Below, in pieces: positions 8,123 through 16,793 of a stretch of 64,000 nt of DNA. Position 1 is the stretch's first letter, and every line of letters starts with the position of its first letter. The notes beneath the pieces were generated by a model, which searched no databases, was not told the DNA's origin, and saw only the letters and a program-made list of their open reading frames with translations. Source of the stretch: CAVPXC01 sp963709505 (GTDB lineage Bacteria; Chloroflexota; Anaerolineae; JAAEKA01); NCBI GenBank assembly GCA_963709505.1, contig CAVPXC010000003.1, forward strand, positions 1 to 64,000, given 5' to 3'. The position numbers and the translations under genes were made by a program.

Positions 8123-9784
8123 TTATCGCTCGCCTTCGCTCAGCCGCTTGTGCATGTAGAGCTCGTCCAACTGAAAACCGCGACGCCGGTAATAGTCCCG
8201 TGTGCCAAGCGCGGCGATGACCGCCAGATCACCCAGCCCGCCGAGACGGGCGATTTCCTCAGCCGCCACGAGTAGCCGTCCGCCCAGCCCTATGTGTTGC
8301 GCCTCGCCGCTGCTCGATGCGCCGATGCGTAGCGCCCGCCCGTAGACGTGCACCTCGCGGATGACCGCGCTGCCCTCCAACTCTTGCGGTCGCTCGACCT
8401 GGCCCCCAGGCAGGAGCAGGCGCAGGAAGCCGGCCAGCCGGCCTGCCGGCGTCTCTGCAGCGATGAAGTACTCCAGGCCGGCGCCAGTGTGGATACGAGT
8501 GACCCGCAGCTGCAGTGCATCGACCTGTACCGGCTGGTCGCCCACCTCGCGACAGCGGATGCAGCGGCAGCTGCGCCCGGTGGCCGCAAGCTTCTCCTGC
8601 ACTGCCTCCCGCAGGTTGCTGAGGCGATTGCCCTCGACTACGTAATCGGATGGGATGTCGCGAACAACGCGGCTCAGGCGGCAATAGGCAGGCGTTTGAG
8701 CCTTGCAATCAGCCAAAAGGTCGACAAGCGTCCGCTCATCGTATGGGGTATACTGGCCGTGCCGCCACAGATCGTAGAGCTCCGTCTCCTCCACCAGCGC
8801 GCACGGATAGATCTTGAGCTCATCCGGCTGCATGTCGGGATCGGCCCACAGGCGGACGAAGTCCTCCCGGTCGCTCTCGGGCGTGGCGCCGTAGAGGTTG
8901 GGCATCCAGTGCAGAAGCAACTTGAAGCCCGCAGCGCGCAGCAGACGGCAGGCATGGCGGGCGGCGGTCATGTCGTGGCCCCGGTTGTTCAATGCGAGGA
9001 TGCGGTCGTCCAGGCTCTGGATGCCGATCTGTACTCGGGTGACGCCAAGCCGTCGCAGCCGCACAACTTCATCGGGAGTGATCCAATCAGGCCGTGTCTC
9101 GATGGTCAGCCCGACGCAGCGCGATGGTGCTTGCTCGTTGCGATCTTGTGCCTCGGCTAAGGTGCCCGAATCCTGGCCGTTCAGCGCGTCGAGGCAGCGC
9201 TGGACGAACCACTCCTGATAGCTGTGCGGATAAGCTGACCAGGTACCGCCCAGGATCAATAGCTCCACCTTCTGGATCGGGTGCCCTAGATTGTTGAGCG
9301 CCCTCAGACGGCTGCGCGTTTGTTCGAACGGATCGAACTGATGCCGCAGCGCCCGTTGGGCTCCCGGCTCCCGCGACAGATAGCTCTTGGGCATATCCGG
9401 GTCGTTCGGACAGAAGATACAATGCCCCGGGCAGCCAGCTGGCTTGGTCAGCACAGCCACGGGCGCCACGCCCGACTGAGTGCGCACCGGTTTCATCTGC
9501 AGACGGTTAAGGGTCTCCGGCTCGAATGCCAGGTCTCCCGCGGCGCAAAGTTGGCGATAAGCAGCCACAAGTTGGCTCTTGCTGAAGAAACCCGCACCGT
9601 CGCGCGGATGGCGACGCAGCACGCTGCGCAAGACCTTCTCGTTGTAGACCGGCGCCGCGCCGATTGCCCCGAGAATCGCCAGCAACTGCCCTCGATAGCG
9701 TTCGACTTCGATTTTGTCGTATCGCGTTGTTGCCCCTGTCACGGGTTGGGTCTCTTGCATATCTGGAGAGTCTGGGTGAATCAT
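8123..9784 (-). CDS. Elp3-family tRNA U34 carboxymethyltransferase (radical SAM + GNAT)
   Basis: Bacterial Elp3, 553 residues, unbroken. Elp3 uses a 4Fe-4S radical-SAM domain and acetyl-CoA to put a carboxymethyl group on C5 of wobble uridine in tRNA. The cluster motif CPGHCIFC lies near residue 113-120, followed by the radical-SAM barrel (LLILGGTWSAYP, GLTIETRPDWI, GVTRVQIGIQSLDD). The C-terminal GNAT acetyltransferase domain carries REVHVYG and HIGLGGRLLVAAEEIA and ends YYRRRGFQLDELYMHKRL. The start codon shares the CATG with the divergent methyltransferase start. An internal ATG at 9760 is an alternative start. The head-to-head partner suggests a joint tRNA-modification pathway. Confidence 0.93.
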   Translation of the reverse strand: MIHPDSPDMQETQPVTGATTRYDKIEVERYRGQLLAILGAIGAAPVYNEKVLRSVLRRHPRDGAGFFSKSQLVAAYRQLCAAGDLAFEPETLNRLQMKPVRTQSGVAPVAVLTKPAGCPGHCIFCPNDPDMPKSYLSREPGAQRALRHQFDPFEQTRSRLRALNNLGHPIQKVELLILGGTWSAYPHSYQEWFVQRCLDALNGQDSGTLAEAQDRNEQAPSRCVGLTIETRPDWITPDEVVRLRRLGVTRVQIGIQSLDDRILALNNRGHDMTAARHACRLLRAAGFKLLLHWMPNLYGATPESDREDFVRLWADPDMQPDELKIYPCALVEETELYDLWRHGQYTPYDERTLVDLLADCKAQTPAYCRLSRVVRDIPSDYVVEGNRLSNLREAVQEKLAATGRSCRCIRCREVGDQPVQVDALQLRVTRIHTGAGLEYFIAAETPAGRLAGFLRLLLPGGQVERPQELEGSAVIREVHVYGRALRIGASSSGEAQHIGLGGRLLVAAEEIARLGGLGDLAVIAALGTRDYYRRRGFQLDELYMHKRLSEGER

Positions 9785-10547
9785 GTCAGCCGATGACGCG
9801 CAGTTTGAGATGAGTATGCCTATGGATTCGGCGATCGTGCAGCGCTTGCTGGATCTGAATCGGCAGTTCTATGACGAGTTTGCCGTTTCATTCGCCGAAA
9901 GCCGCGGTTTCGAGCAGCCAGGTTTGCGTCGAGCGCTGGACTTTCTGTCCGCTGCTGGCCGCGTACTGGACGTAGGCTGTGGCAATGGGCGTCTGGCTCA
10001 TGCGTTGGAAGGCGCCGGCCGTGCAATTGAGTACCTGGGCATCAACTCCAGCGTTTCCCTGCTGGAAATCGCTCGCCGGCGAGCGGCGTCCCTGAGTTCA
10101 GTTCGGGCTGAGTTCAAAGCTGTCGATATAACAGTCGCCGGTTGGCCATCGCATCTGCCGGCCAGCCGTTTTCAGGCAATTGCCGTGCTCGCTCTCTTGC
10201 ATCATCTGCCCGGCTGGCAGTCACGCTGCGACGTTTTGGCCGCCTTGCGCAACCTGTTGGATGCCGAGGGTCTGGTAGTCGTGTCTGTGTGGCAGTTCAT
10301 GAATGAAGCGCGGCTGCAACGCAAGGTCGTTCCATGGTCGGCCATCGGCTTGACCGTCGACCAGATTGAGGCTGGGGATGTGTTGCTGGATTGGCAGCGC
10401 GGCGGCAGCGGCCTAAGGTATTGCCATTTATTTAGCGAGGCCGAGCTCGCCGCCCTCGCGGCGGCCAGCGGTTTTGTCCTGACCGACGTCTACTACGCCG
10501 ACGGACGGTCCGGAAAGCTCAACCTTTTTGGGTTGCTTCGTCCCTGA
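9783..10547 (+). CDS. Class I SAM-dependent methyltransferase, Trm9/ABH8-like
   Basis: A 254-residue methyltransferase. The SAM-binding motif I (GRVLDVGCGNGRLA) is near residue 60, the acidic motif near FKAVDITVAG, and a motif-IV-like LALLHHLP near 135. The C-terminal part (VVSVWQF, then VPWSAIG, then YCHLFSEAELAALA, ending with a LNLFGLL strand) resembles the eukaryotic Trm9 and AlkB-homologue-8 methyltransferases. Those methylate the carboxymethyl group made by Elp3. The divergent neighbour is exactly an Elp3, supporting a mcm5U role, though this is inferred. An internal ATG at 9810 is a possible start because the first ATG overlaps the Elp3 start. Confidence 0.75.
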   Translation: MSADDAQFEMSMPMDSAIVQRLLDLNRQFYDEFAVSFAESRGFEQPGLRRALDFLSAAGRVLDVGCGNGRLAHALEGAGRAIEYLGINSSVSLLEIARRRAASLSSVRAEFKAVDITVAGWPSHLPASRFQAIAVLALLHHLPGWQSRCDVLAALRNLLDAEGLVVVSVWQFMNEARLQRKVVPWSAIGLTVDQIEAGDVLLDWQRGGSGLRYCHLFSEAELAALAAASGFVLTDVYYADGRSGKLNLFGLLRP

Positions 10548-11157
10548 TTTCTAAACTCATGTTTTTGCGAACTCAGGACTGCTGTATGCCTAAACTCGTC
10601 TCGAAACTTGGTTTACAGGGTATTTGGTGGCAACAGGTAACCCATCCAGTTTGACCGTTGTGTAGGATAGCACATCCCAGAGTTTCGCGCCAAACTATTT
10701 CTGGGTGGTAAGGGACCGGTTGAGGGGAGCAAGTACGCAGCGCCTGACGCCCGCGCCGGGTAGATCCGCCCAAATCGTAGAGCCAACGGCGGTTTTTCGT
10801 CAAGCACCGGGAGGTCGCTGCGCGATAAGATGGTGCGGGGGTAGCCTGGGGTTTGCAACTGCTGACCATGTTGCTCTGGCAGGCTCTGCAAAGTCTCTCG
10901 GCGAAAAGCGACAGGGCCAATGCGGAAACCTATCCGTTGACAAGCCTTACGAGAGCGTGTCCTGAGCTCTTGCCAGGCAATTTCGTTCAAATCAGGTCAT
11001 CAAAGCGTTATCGTGGCGCGAAATAGTAAGGACTTACGTTTATCATAGCACAGTACGGCGTGCGTACGCTGAGGATGGAAATGGCACGAGAGGATTTGAA
11101 TGCTATTATCAGAGTGTTTGGTTATTTCTGTTCGAGTTTGCCTAAAGGAGGTCAAAT
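10548..11157. other. 610-bp non-coding leader before the eCIS operon
   Basis: I see no supported gene. Opposite-strand open frames of about 120 codons here lack ribosome sites and family features. The last 150 bases are more AT-rich and end in AAAGGAGG before the first eCIS gene, so the operon promoter probably lies here. No clear -35/-10 pair was found. Confidence 0.4.
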
Positions 11158-11538
11158 ATGTCCGAAACCGTCAATTGGTCTATTTCGGCGCAGGTGAAGT
11201 CAGGTCCATCCCAATCTGCGTCGGCGGCGTTAAACGTCGATGCATATGACAAGATCGAAGCCGAGGTGGCCCCTGGCGGAACCACGACCGTTGCGGTTGT
11301 GCCGGCTGGAGCAACTGTCAGATTCCTCTTTATCAAGGCGTCTGCCTACAACACCTTGACCTACGATGTTACGGGCGGTGAAACGGGCATCGTGCTCGAT
11401 GCCGCCCAGCTCTTCAACGGGGCGGGCGCGGTCGCTTTGCTTGACGCCGTCCCTGGAAGTCTCGTGTTTCACCACAACAACGTAGCCGGCGTCGCCACGA
11501 CAGTCGAGATCCTGGTCGGTCGTCAGGCGGCGTCGTAG
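11158..11538 (+). CDS. Small beta-rich hypothetical protein, first gene of the eCIS locus
   Basis: A 126-residue protein with an excellent AAGGAGG ribosome site 7 nt before the ATG, 49 nt ahead of the sheath gene. The composition (many Val, Thr, Gly, Ala, alternating hydrophobic residues) suggests an all-beta fold. Examples are the segments GGTTTVAVVPAGATVRFLFI and SLVFHHNNVAGVATTVEILV. No signal peptide or membrane segment is visible. I do not recognise the family. Its position suggests a particle component or accessory of the injection system rather than a regulator. Confidence 0.7.
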   Translation: MSETVNWSISAQVKSGPSQSASAALNVDAYDKIEAEVAPGGTTTVAVVPAGATVRFLFIKASAYNTLTYDVTGGETGIVLDAAQLFNGAGAVALLDAVPGSLVFHHNNVAGVATTVEILVGRQAAS

Positions 11539-11587
11539 ATTCCCGAACAGGTCTGCGCTATAGCAACCACTGAATAGGAGGTATCCC

Positions 11588-13108
11588 ATGCCCGTAACAC
11601 TTACGTATCCAGGTGTCTACATCGAAGAGGTTCCCAGCGGTGTACGCACGATCACAGGGGTGGCGACTTCAATTACGGCCTTCCTCGGTCGAGCGTTACG
11701 CGGGCCGGTCAACGAACCAGTGCGCCTGCAAAGCTTTGGGGAGTTCGAGCGGGCCTTTGGCGGTCTGTCGCCAGACAGTACGATGAGCTACGCCGTGCAG
11801 CACTTCTTCCTCAACGGCGGCAGCGACGCGTTGATAGTGCGAGTCGTCAACGCCGGAACGGCCGCTACCGCCACAGGGGACCGTGATGGCCTCGAGTTGG
11901 AAGCCGCCAATGCCGGCGATTGGGGTAATCGCTTGAGGGCGGTCGTCGATCACACCACGGCCGACCTGGCCGACACCGAACTGTTCAACCTCACGATCCA
12001 GGAGTTGGAGAGCACCGACCCTGCTTCCGATGTGATCGCCTCTGAGATCTTCCGCAACGTGTCAATCAGCTCCACTTCGACGCGCTACGTTCAGAATGTG
12101 TTGGCGAACCAATCGACCTTTGCTCGAGTGACTAGCGTCCCCTTGGCACGCCCGGGGATTGGTGAGGATATGTTCGCCGGCGGTGCGGACGGCGACGACC
12201 TAGATCCGGCCGACTACCAGGGCAGCGAGGCCGGGCGCACGGGCCTCTTCGCACTGGACAAGGCCGATCTGTTCAACCTGATGTGCATTCCACCGGCTAC
12301 TCCAGGGGCTGATCTGGACGTGGCGGTGTATATCGATGCACTGGCCTACTGCAAGGACCGGCGGGCGATGTTGATCGTAGACCCGCGTACGGATTGGGCG
12401 AATCCCGACGCTGTGGTCACCGACAGCCAGACCAATGTCAGCGGGCTGTTTGGCCTGCGGGACCAGAACTCAGTGCTGTACTATCCGTTGGTCAAAATGG
12501 CCGACCCGTTGCAGGAGAACCGCCTGGCGGAGTTCGTGCCGTGCGGCGTCATCGCCGGTGTCTTCGCCCGAACGGACAGCCAACGTGGCGTCTGGAAGGC
12601 GCCGGCAGGCCAGGAGGCTACGTTGGTCGGCGTGCGAGCGCTCTCGTACAAGATGACCGACGGGGAAAATGGTAAGATCAATCCCCTTGGCATCAATGCG
12701 TTGCGTACGTTCCCCGTCGCAGGCAACGTGGTCTGGGGTGCGCGCACTTTGAAAGGCGCCGACGCGCTTGCCTCTGAGTGGAAGTACGTGCCGGTGCGCC
12801 GGTTGGCTCTCTACATTGAGGAGAGCCTGTACCGAGGCACACAATGGGTCGTCTTCGAGCCTAATGACGAGCCACTTTGGTCGCAAATCCGCCTCAACCT
12901 GGGCGCATTCATGCAAGACCTGTTCCGGCAGGGAGCTTTCCAAGGCAGCTCGCCGCGCGAGGCGTACTTCGTTAAATGCGACAAGGAAACGACGACCCAG
13001 AGCGATATCGACCGGGGTATCGTCAATATCCTGGTCGGCTTTGCACCCCTGAAGCCGGCCGAGTTTGTCGTCCTCAAGATCCAGCAGATCGCCCGACTGG
13101 AGGCGTAG
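11588..13108 (+). CDS. eCIS contractile tail sheath protein
   Basis: Sheath subunit, 506 residues, of the phage-tail-sheath family (Pvc2/Afp2-like). Stacked rings of this protein contract to drive the inner tube through a target envelope. The N-terminus TYPGVYIEEVPSGVRTITGVATSITAF is the family hallmark, where the handshake arm lies. The C-terminal domain includes INALRTFPVAGNVVWGARTL, YVPVRRLALYIEESL and NDEPLWSQIRLNLGAFMQDLF, all diagnostic. Only one sheath gene is present, unlike the three in Photorhabdus PVC. The ribosome site is AGGAGG. It is followed 9 nt later by the tube gene, giving a sheath-tube pair as in phage tails. Confidence 0.97.
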   Translation: MPVTLTYPGVYIEEVPSGVRTITGVATSITAFLGRALRGPVNEPVRLQSFGEFERAFGGLSPDSTMSYAVQHFFLNGGSDALIVRVVNAGTAATATGDRDGLELEAANAGDWGNRLRAVVDHTTADLADTELFNLTIQELESTDPASDVIASEIFRNVSISSTSTRYVQNVLANQSTFARVTSVPLARPGIGEDMFAGGADGDDLDPADYQGSEAGRTGLFALDKADLFNLMCIPPATPGADLDVAVYIDALAYCKDRRAMLIVDPRTDWANPDAVVTDSQTNVSGLFGLRDQNSVLYYPLVKMADPLQENRLAEFVPCGVIAGVFARTDSQRGVWKAPAGQEATLVGVRALSYKMTDGENGKINPLGINALRTFPVAGNVVWGARTLKGADALASEWKYVPVRRLALYIEESLYRGTQWVVFEPNDEPLWSQIRLNLGAFMQDLFRQGAFQGSSPREAYFVKCDKETTTQSDIDRGIVNILVGFAPLKPAEFVVLKIQQIARLEA

Positions 13109-13117
13109 GAGGCTTTC

Positions 13118-13645
13118 ATGGCACAGTTCAGCGTCAATCCACAACGTTTTGATCCGTACAAGAACTTCAAGTTCCGTGTCAAATGGGACGGTCGATACGT
13201 AGCCGGCATCAGCAAGGTCAGTGCGCTGCGCCGAACTACCGAGCCGGTGGAGCATCGCGAGGGGGGTGACCCCAGCACAGTCCGCAAGTCGCCGGGCCAA
13301 ACCAAGTTCGAGGCGGTCACCCTGGAGCGCGGCGTGACACACGACACCGAATTCGAGAAATGGGCGAACAAGGTGTGGAACTTCGGCTCCGGTTTGGGTG
13401 CTGAGGTTTCGCTCAAGGATTTCCGCAAGGACCTCATCATCGAGGTCTACAACGAGGCCGGTCAGCTGGCGCTGGCCTACAAGGTCTTCCGCTGCTGGGT
13501 TTCCGAGTACCAGGCTATTCCCGAGCTGGATGCCAGTGGCAGCGCCGTTGCTATTCAGACCTTGAAGCTGGAGAATGAGGGCTGGGAGCGTGATTACGAC
13601 GTAAACGAGCCCACAGAGCCGAGCTTCTCGGAACCGGCCGCGTAA
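13118..13645 (+). CDS. eCIS inner tube protein (T4 gp19-like)
   Basis: Inner tube subunit of 175 residues; hexameric rings form the rigid tube that carries cargo. Family landmarks are the N-terminal DPYKNFKFRVKWDGRYVAGISKVS, GGDPSTVRKSPGQTKFEAVTLERG in the middle and FRCWVSEYQAIPELDASG near the end, as in Pvc1/Pvc5 and TIGR02241-type tail proteins. The C-terminal tail (EPTEPSFSEPAA) is probably disordered. Only one clear tube gene lies next to the sheath. A GGAGG-like site precedes the ATG. Confidence 0.95.
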   Translation: MAQFSVNPQRFDPYKNFKFRVKWDGRYVAGISKVSALRRTTEPVEHREGGDPSTVRKSPGQTKFEAVTLERGVTHDTEFEKWANKVWNFGSGLGAEVSLKDFRKDLIIEVYNEAGQLALAYKVFRCWVSEYQAIPELDASGSAVAIQTLKLENEGWERDYDVNEPTEPSFSEPAA

Positions 13646-13716
13646 ACGACGGCCTGGCCGCTGCTTGCCCGACATAGCCGGAAGCGCGGCTGTGCTGCCG
13701 ATCTTACGGATCTCTT

Positions 13717-14475
13717 ATGCGTCCACTCGCCGCTGCCGAGCTGCTTGATGTATGGGAGCAAGGGCTGTCTGCCCCGTTGGTGACGCAGGCTCTGCTGCTG
13801 CTCACAGCCGCTTGCTCTGACTACACGCGGGACGCCTTGACCCGGCTACCCATTGGCCATCGAGATGCCCTGCTGCTCAAGCTGAGGGATTGGACCTTTG
13901 GTACACGCCTGACCAGTGTCGTCGACTGCCCGCAGTGCGGAGAGCGGCTTGAGATTGCGCTGGACAGCGGCGAGCTTCAGCTGGCGGCTGGCGAGGCGTC
14001 TCCTGAAACTCTCTATCTGCAAGCCGAAGGGTATGGAGTGACGTATCGATTACCGAACACGCTCGATCTGATGGCGCTGGTCGATGCAGTGACTCCGGAA
14101 ACGCGCATGCAGGCGCTGCTTGGCCGCTGTCTTATCGAAGCCAGGGATCTGGGAATGGCCGGCGAAAACCAGCACGCAGAGCAGACGTTGGCATTAGAGC
14201 ACTTGCCGGAGCCGGTCGTTGAGGCCATGCGCCAACAGATGAGCGAGGCAGATCCCTTAGGCGACGTTCGGTTTGCCTTGGCCTGCCCGTCCTGCGACCA
14301 TCGGTGGAGCGCCCTGTTCGACATCGTGTCCTTCTTCTGGCGTGAGATCGACGATTGGGCCCGGCGCACCTTGCGAGAGGTGACCTTGTTGGCCCGGGCC
14401 TATGGCTGGAGCGAGGCCGACATCCTTGCACTGAGTGCGTGGCGGCGTCGCGCTTATCTCGAGATGATAGCATGA
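13717..14475 (+). CDS. T4 gp26-like baseplate protein with two CxxC pairs
   Basis: A 252-residue protein similar to the T4 gp26-like baseplate family often found between tube and cap genes of eCIS loci. An all-helical start (ALLLLTAACSDYTRDALTRLPIGHRDALLLKLRD) is followed by a first CPQCG near residue 69 and a second CPSC near 190, which could together bind a metal. The helix-rich C-terminus contains FWREIDDWARRTLREVTLLARAYGWSEADILALS, characteristic of the family. It overlaps the next gene by the ATGA motif, so translation is probably coupled. Likely an assembly or baseplate component. Confidence 0.75.
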   Translation: MRPLAAAELLDVWEQGLSAPLVTQALLLLTAACSDYTRDALTRLPIGHRDALLLKLRDWTFGTRLTSVVDCPQCGERLEIALDSGELQLAAGEASPETLYLQAEGYGVTYRLPNTLDLMALVDAVTPETRMQALLGRCLIEARDLGMAGENQHAEQTLALEHLPEPVVEAMRQQMSEADPLGDVRFALACPSCDHRWSALFDIVSFFWREIDDWARRTLREVTLLARAYGWSEADILALSAWRRRAYLEMIA

Positions 14476-15461
14476 GTGATTACCTGGGCGACCTGATCAA
14501 GCGAACTTATGAACCTCAAGGCACCATCCGGCCCTGGTTGGGCTCGATCTTTGAGGCGGCACCGGGTGTGGGGCGCGGTTTGCCTGAGCTGGGCACACCT
14601 GTTTCGCCGTGGGCACCAGTCGACAGTGAGCTGGAGGCAGAGCAGGCGGTGAGTTTCGAGGCGCCGGCGACAGACCGTTCGGTGCGGACCACGCAGCCGG
14701 CGACTCGGCGCAGAGACACAATAGCTCTACCTGCCGACACGATTGGCAGCGAGACGGACGCCCGAACGACCTATTCGACGATTGTTGCACCGGCAGTCTG
14801 GCCTGGCCCAGAGGATCAAGCATTCGAGGCAGGAGAGCAAGAGCAGTTTCAGCGAGTGCGACGTACTGTCACTGCTCCTTCCGTGGATCGATCGCCATCG
14901 GTCACCGGCCAGCCGATGCATCAACCGCTCGTTTCTTCCAGCAACCTTGCCGGTGAGGATTGGCCTGAAGCAAAGCTTCACAGCAACGTAAAGATGGAAG
15001 GTATGACTCCCAGGTCTAACTTGGGTCCAATCCCAGAGGAATCCCAGAGCCTGCGACCACAGCAAGCGCCATCCAGAATTCAGCCGGCAGGCGCAGTCGA
15101 GCGAAGAACGGCGGTCAGGGGCAGCCCGGATGAGACACGGGCGTCACGACGACCTGACCTCACGGAGGTCAAACAAGCGGTCGCGCCTGACCTGCCGGTG
15201 TCGCGGCAAGCAACTCTTCCGCCGGCCGGCCAACTCGTGCAGCCACGTATCGCGCTGGCGCCAAGGGTTCAAGAGCATTCCGGTGTATCGGCGGTACCCG
15301 CGCCTGAGCCGCCGGTAATCAAAGTTACAATCGGCCGCATCGAGGTGCGCGCGACTGCGTCGTCCCAGCGGGCGGCTCCGGCATCGGCGAGGCCGCCAAG
15401 CCGGCCTCGCCCTGCGCTCTCCCTCGACGACTATCTAAAGCAACGCGGAGGTAGTCGATGA
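14472..15461 (+). CDS. Proline/alanine-rich disordered eCIS protein
   Basis: A 329-residue low-complexity protein. The first ~25 residues (MSDYLGDLIKRTYEP) and the last ~60 are ordered; the middle is Pro/Ser/Thr/Gln-rich and probably disordered. The C-terminal motif IKVTIGRIEVRA, followed by SLDDYLKQR, recurs in hypothetical proteins at this position of other eCIS loci, as I remember them. The start at 14472 overlaps the previous stop. It also overlaps the DUF4255 gene start by 4 nt. Its role is unknown; length control or a flexible tether are possibilities. Confidence 0.72.
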   Translation: MSDYLGDLIKRTYEPQGTIRPWLGSIFEAAPGVGRGLPELGTPVSPWAPVDSELEAEQAVSFEAPATDRSVRTTQPATRRRDTIALPADTIGSETDARTTYSTIVAPAVWPGPEDQAFEAGEQEQFQRVRRTVTAPSVDRSPSVTGQPMHQPLVSSSNLAGEDWPEAKLHSNVKMEGMTPRSNLGPIPEESQSLRPQQAPSRIQPAGAVERRTAVRGSPDETRASRRPDLTEVKQAVAPDLPVSRQATLPPAGQLVQPRIALAPRVQEHSGVSAVPAPEPPVIKVTIGRIEVRATASSQRAAPASARPPSRPRPALSLDDYLKQRGGSR

Positions 15462-16688
15462 GCAACTTCCTGGCTATTGCGACTGTCACGGCGACGATGC
15501 AAACCATGTTGCAAGCCGCTATAGGCGTTGACGTGGCCGGCGCCACCGCCACCACTGTGCGCCCGGATGGAAGCGACAACGGGCTGCCACCACGTGGCCT
15601 CAATATCTACCTGTATCAGGTGACGCCCAACAGTGCCTGGCGCAACTCGGACCTGCCAACGCGCACCAGCGATGGACGGCAAATGCAGCGACCCCGCGTC
15701 GCGCTCGACTTGCACTATTTACTCACCTTCTATGGCACCGAGAACATGTTGGAACCGCAGCGCATCCTGGGCAGCGCCGCGCGCACGCTCCACGCTCAGC
15801 CGCTGCTAACTAGGGAGCAAATCCTGGCCACCCAACAAGCCGCTGTCAACAACGACCCGAACCACTTCCTCCGCGAACTCTGACCTGGCGGATGAAGTAG
15901 AGCTGGTGAAGTTCATGCCGCTCTCGTTGTCGTTGGAAGAACTGTCAAAGCTCTGGTCGGTGTTCTTTCAGACGGCGTATACTCTGTCAGTAGCTTACCT
16001 GGCGACGACTGTGCTGATCGAACCCACCATCACCTTCCAGCGGCCGCTGCCGGTACGTGTGCGTAACATCACAGCGTTTCCGTTTCAGCACGCGATCATC
16101 GACAAGGTGGTTTCCGAAAGCGGGGACCACGAACCGGTGGCCGCAAACGACACGGTCCTGATCAAAGGACAGCATCTGGCCGGCGCAGTGCGCGCCGTGC
16201 GAGTGGGCGAGGCCGAGCTGGCGCCTGATCCTTCAGACGTGACCAACACGCAAATCAGCCTGACGTTGGCCGGTGCTGGGTTGCGTGCGGGACTGCAGGC
16301 TGTGCAGGCTATCTATACCAACGGCGCCGAGTCAAGCGTCGCGCCCTTGGTCTTGCGACCTCGCATCACGGTGGATACTGCCAACGTGATCGCTGAGGAG
16401 GTACCAATTGATTTCGAGCCGTCGGTGGGTAGGCGGCAAAGAGTAATTCTGTATCTGAACGAGTTTGGTGCACCGCCGAACCGGCTGCCCCGTGCCTTTA
16501 GCTTCTCGGCGCCATCCAACAACGGGATCGAAGATCCCACTGTAGAAAGCACGACCTCGATTACCTTTGCTATTAACGACGTGCCGGCCGGCGATTACCT
16601 TGTGCGTGTCCAGGTGGCCGGAGCAGAAAGCATTCTGACAACCGACGTGACCGGCCGCTATACAGCTCCGCTGGCCACAATACCGTAG
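15458..16688 (+). CDS. DUF4255 tail terminator/cap protein (Pvc16-like; one frameshift)
   Basis: Cap protein of the injection particle, about 410 residues when joined. DUF4255 proteins seal the distal end of the sheath-tube (Pvc16). The N-terminal domain reads NIYLYQVTPNSAWRNSDLP and LDLHYLLTFYG. The frame then breaks near 15876, where an extra A separates FLRE from SDLADEVELVKFMPLSLSLEELSKLWSVFFQ, the diagnostic DUF4255 stretch. The C-terminal half, from 16030, contains two Ig-like beta domains (VSESGDHEPVAANDTVLIKGQHL). It overlaps the preceding gene by ATGA. Confidence 0.93.
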
Positions 16689-16793
16689 GGGCATGGTCGG
16701 TCCCTCCGCCCAGTCACCTATACTTGTAAGTGCGCTGCGCTCCAGTGCAGAGGGCTGTGCACAGACCAGCCCGAGCAAGTGAGTGTTGATGTA

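Noticed and set aside
10573..10990. Open frames on the minus strand before the eCIS operon
   Set aside because: No ribosome site, odd composition, and two frames overlap each other without family features; left as non-coding.
12470..13675. A 401-codon open frame opposite the sheath and tube genes
   Set aside because: It lies antisense to two strongly supported genes; the high GC content keeps the opposite frame open.
14355..14471. Earlier start for the proline-rich eCIS protein
   Set aside because: It would overlap the gp26-like gene by 120 bases; the ATGA overlap at 14472 is the usual arrangement.
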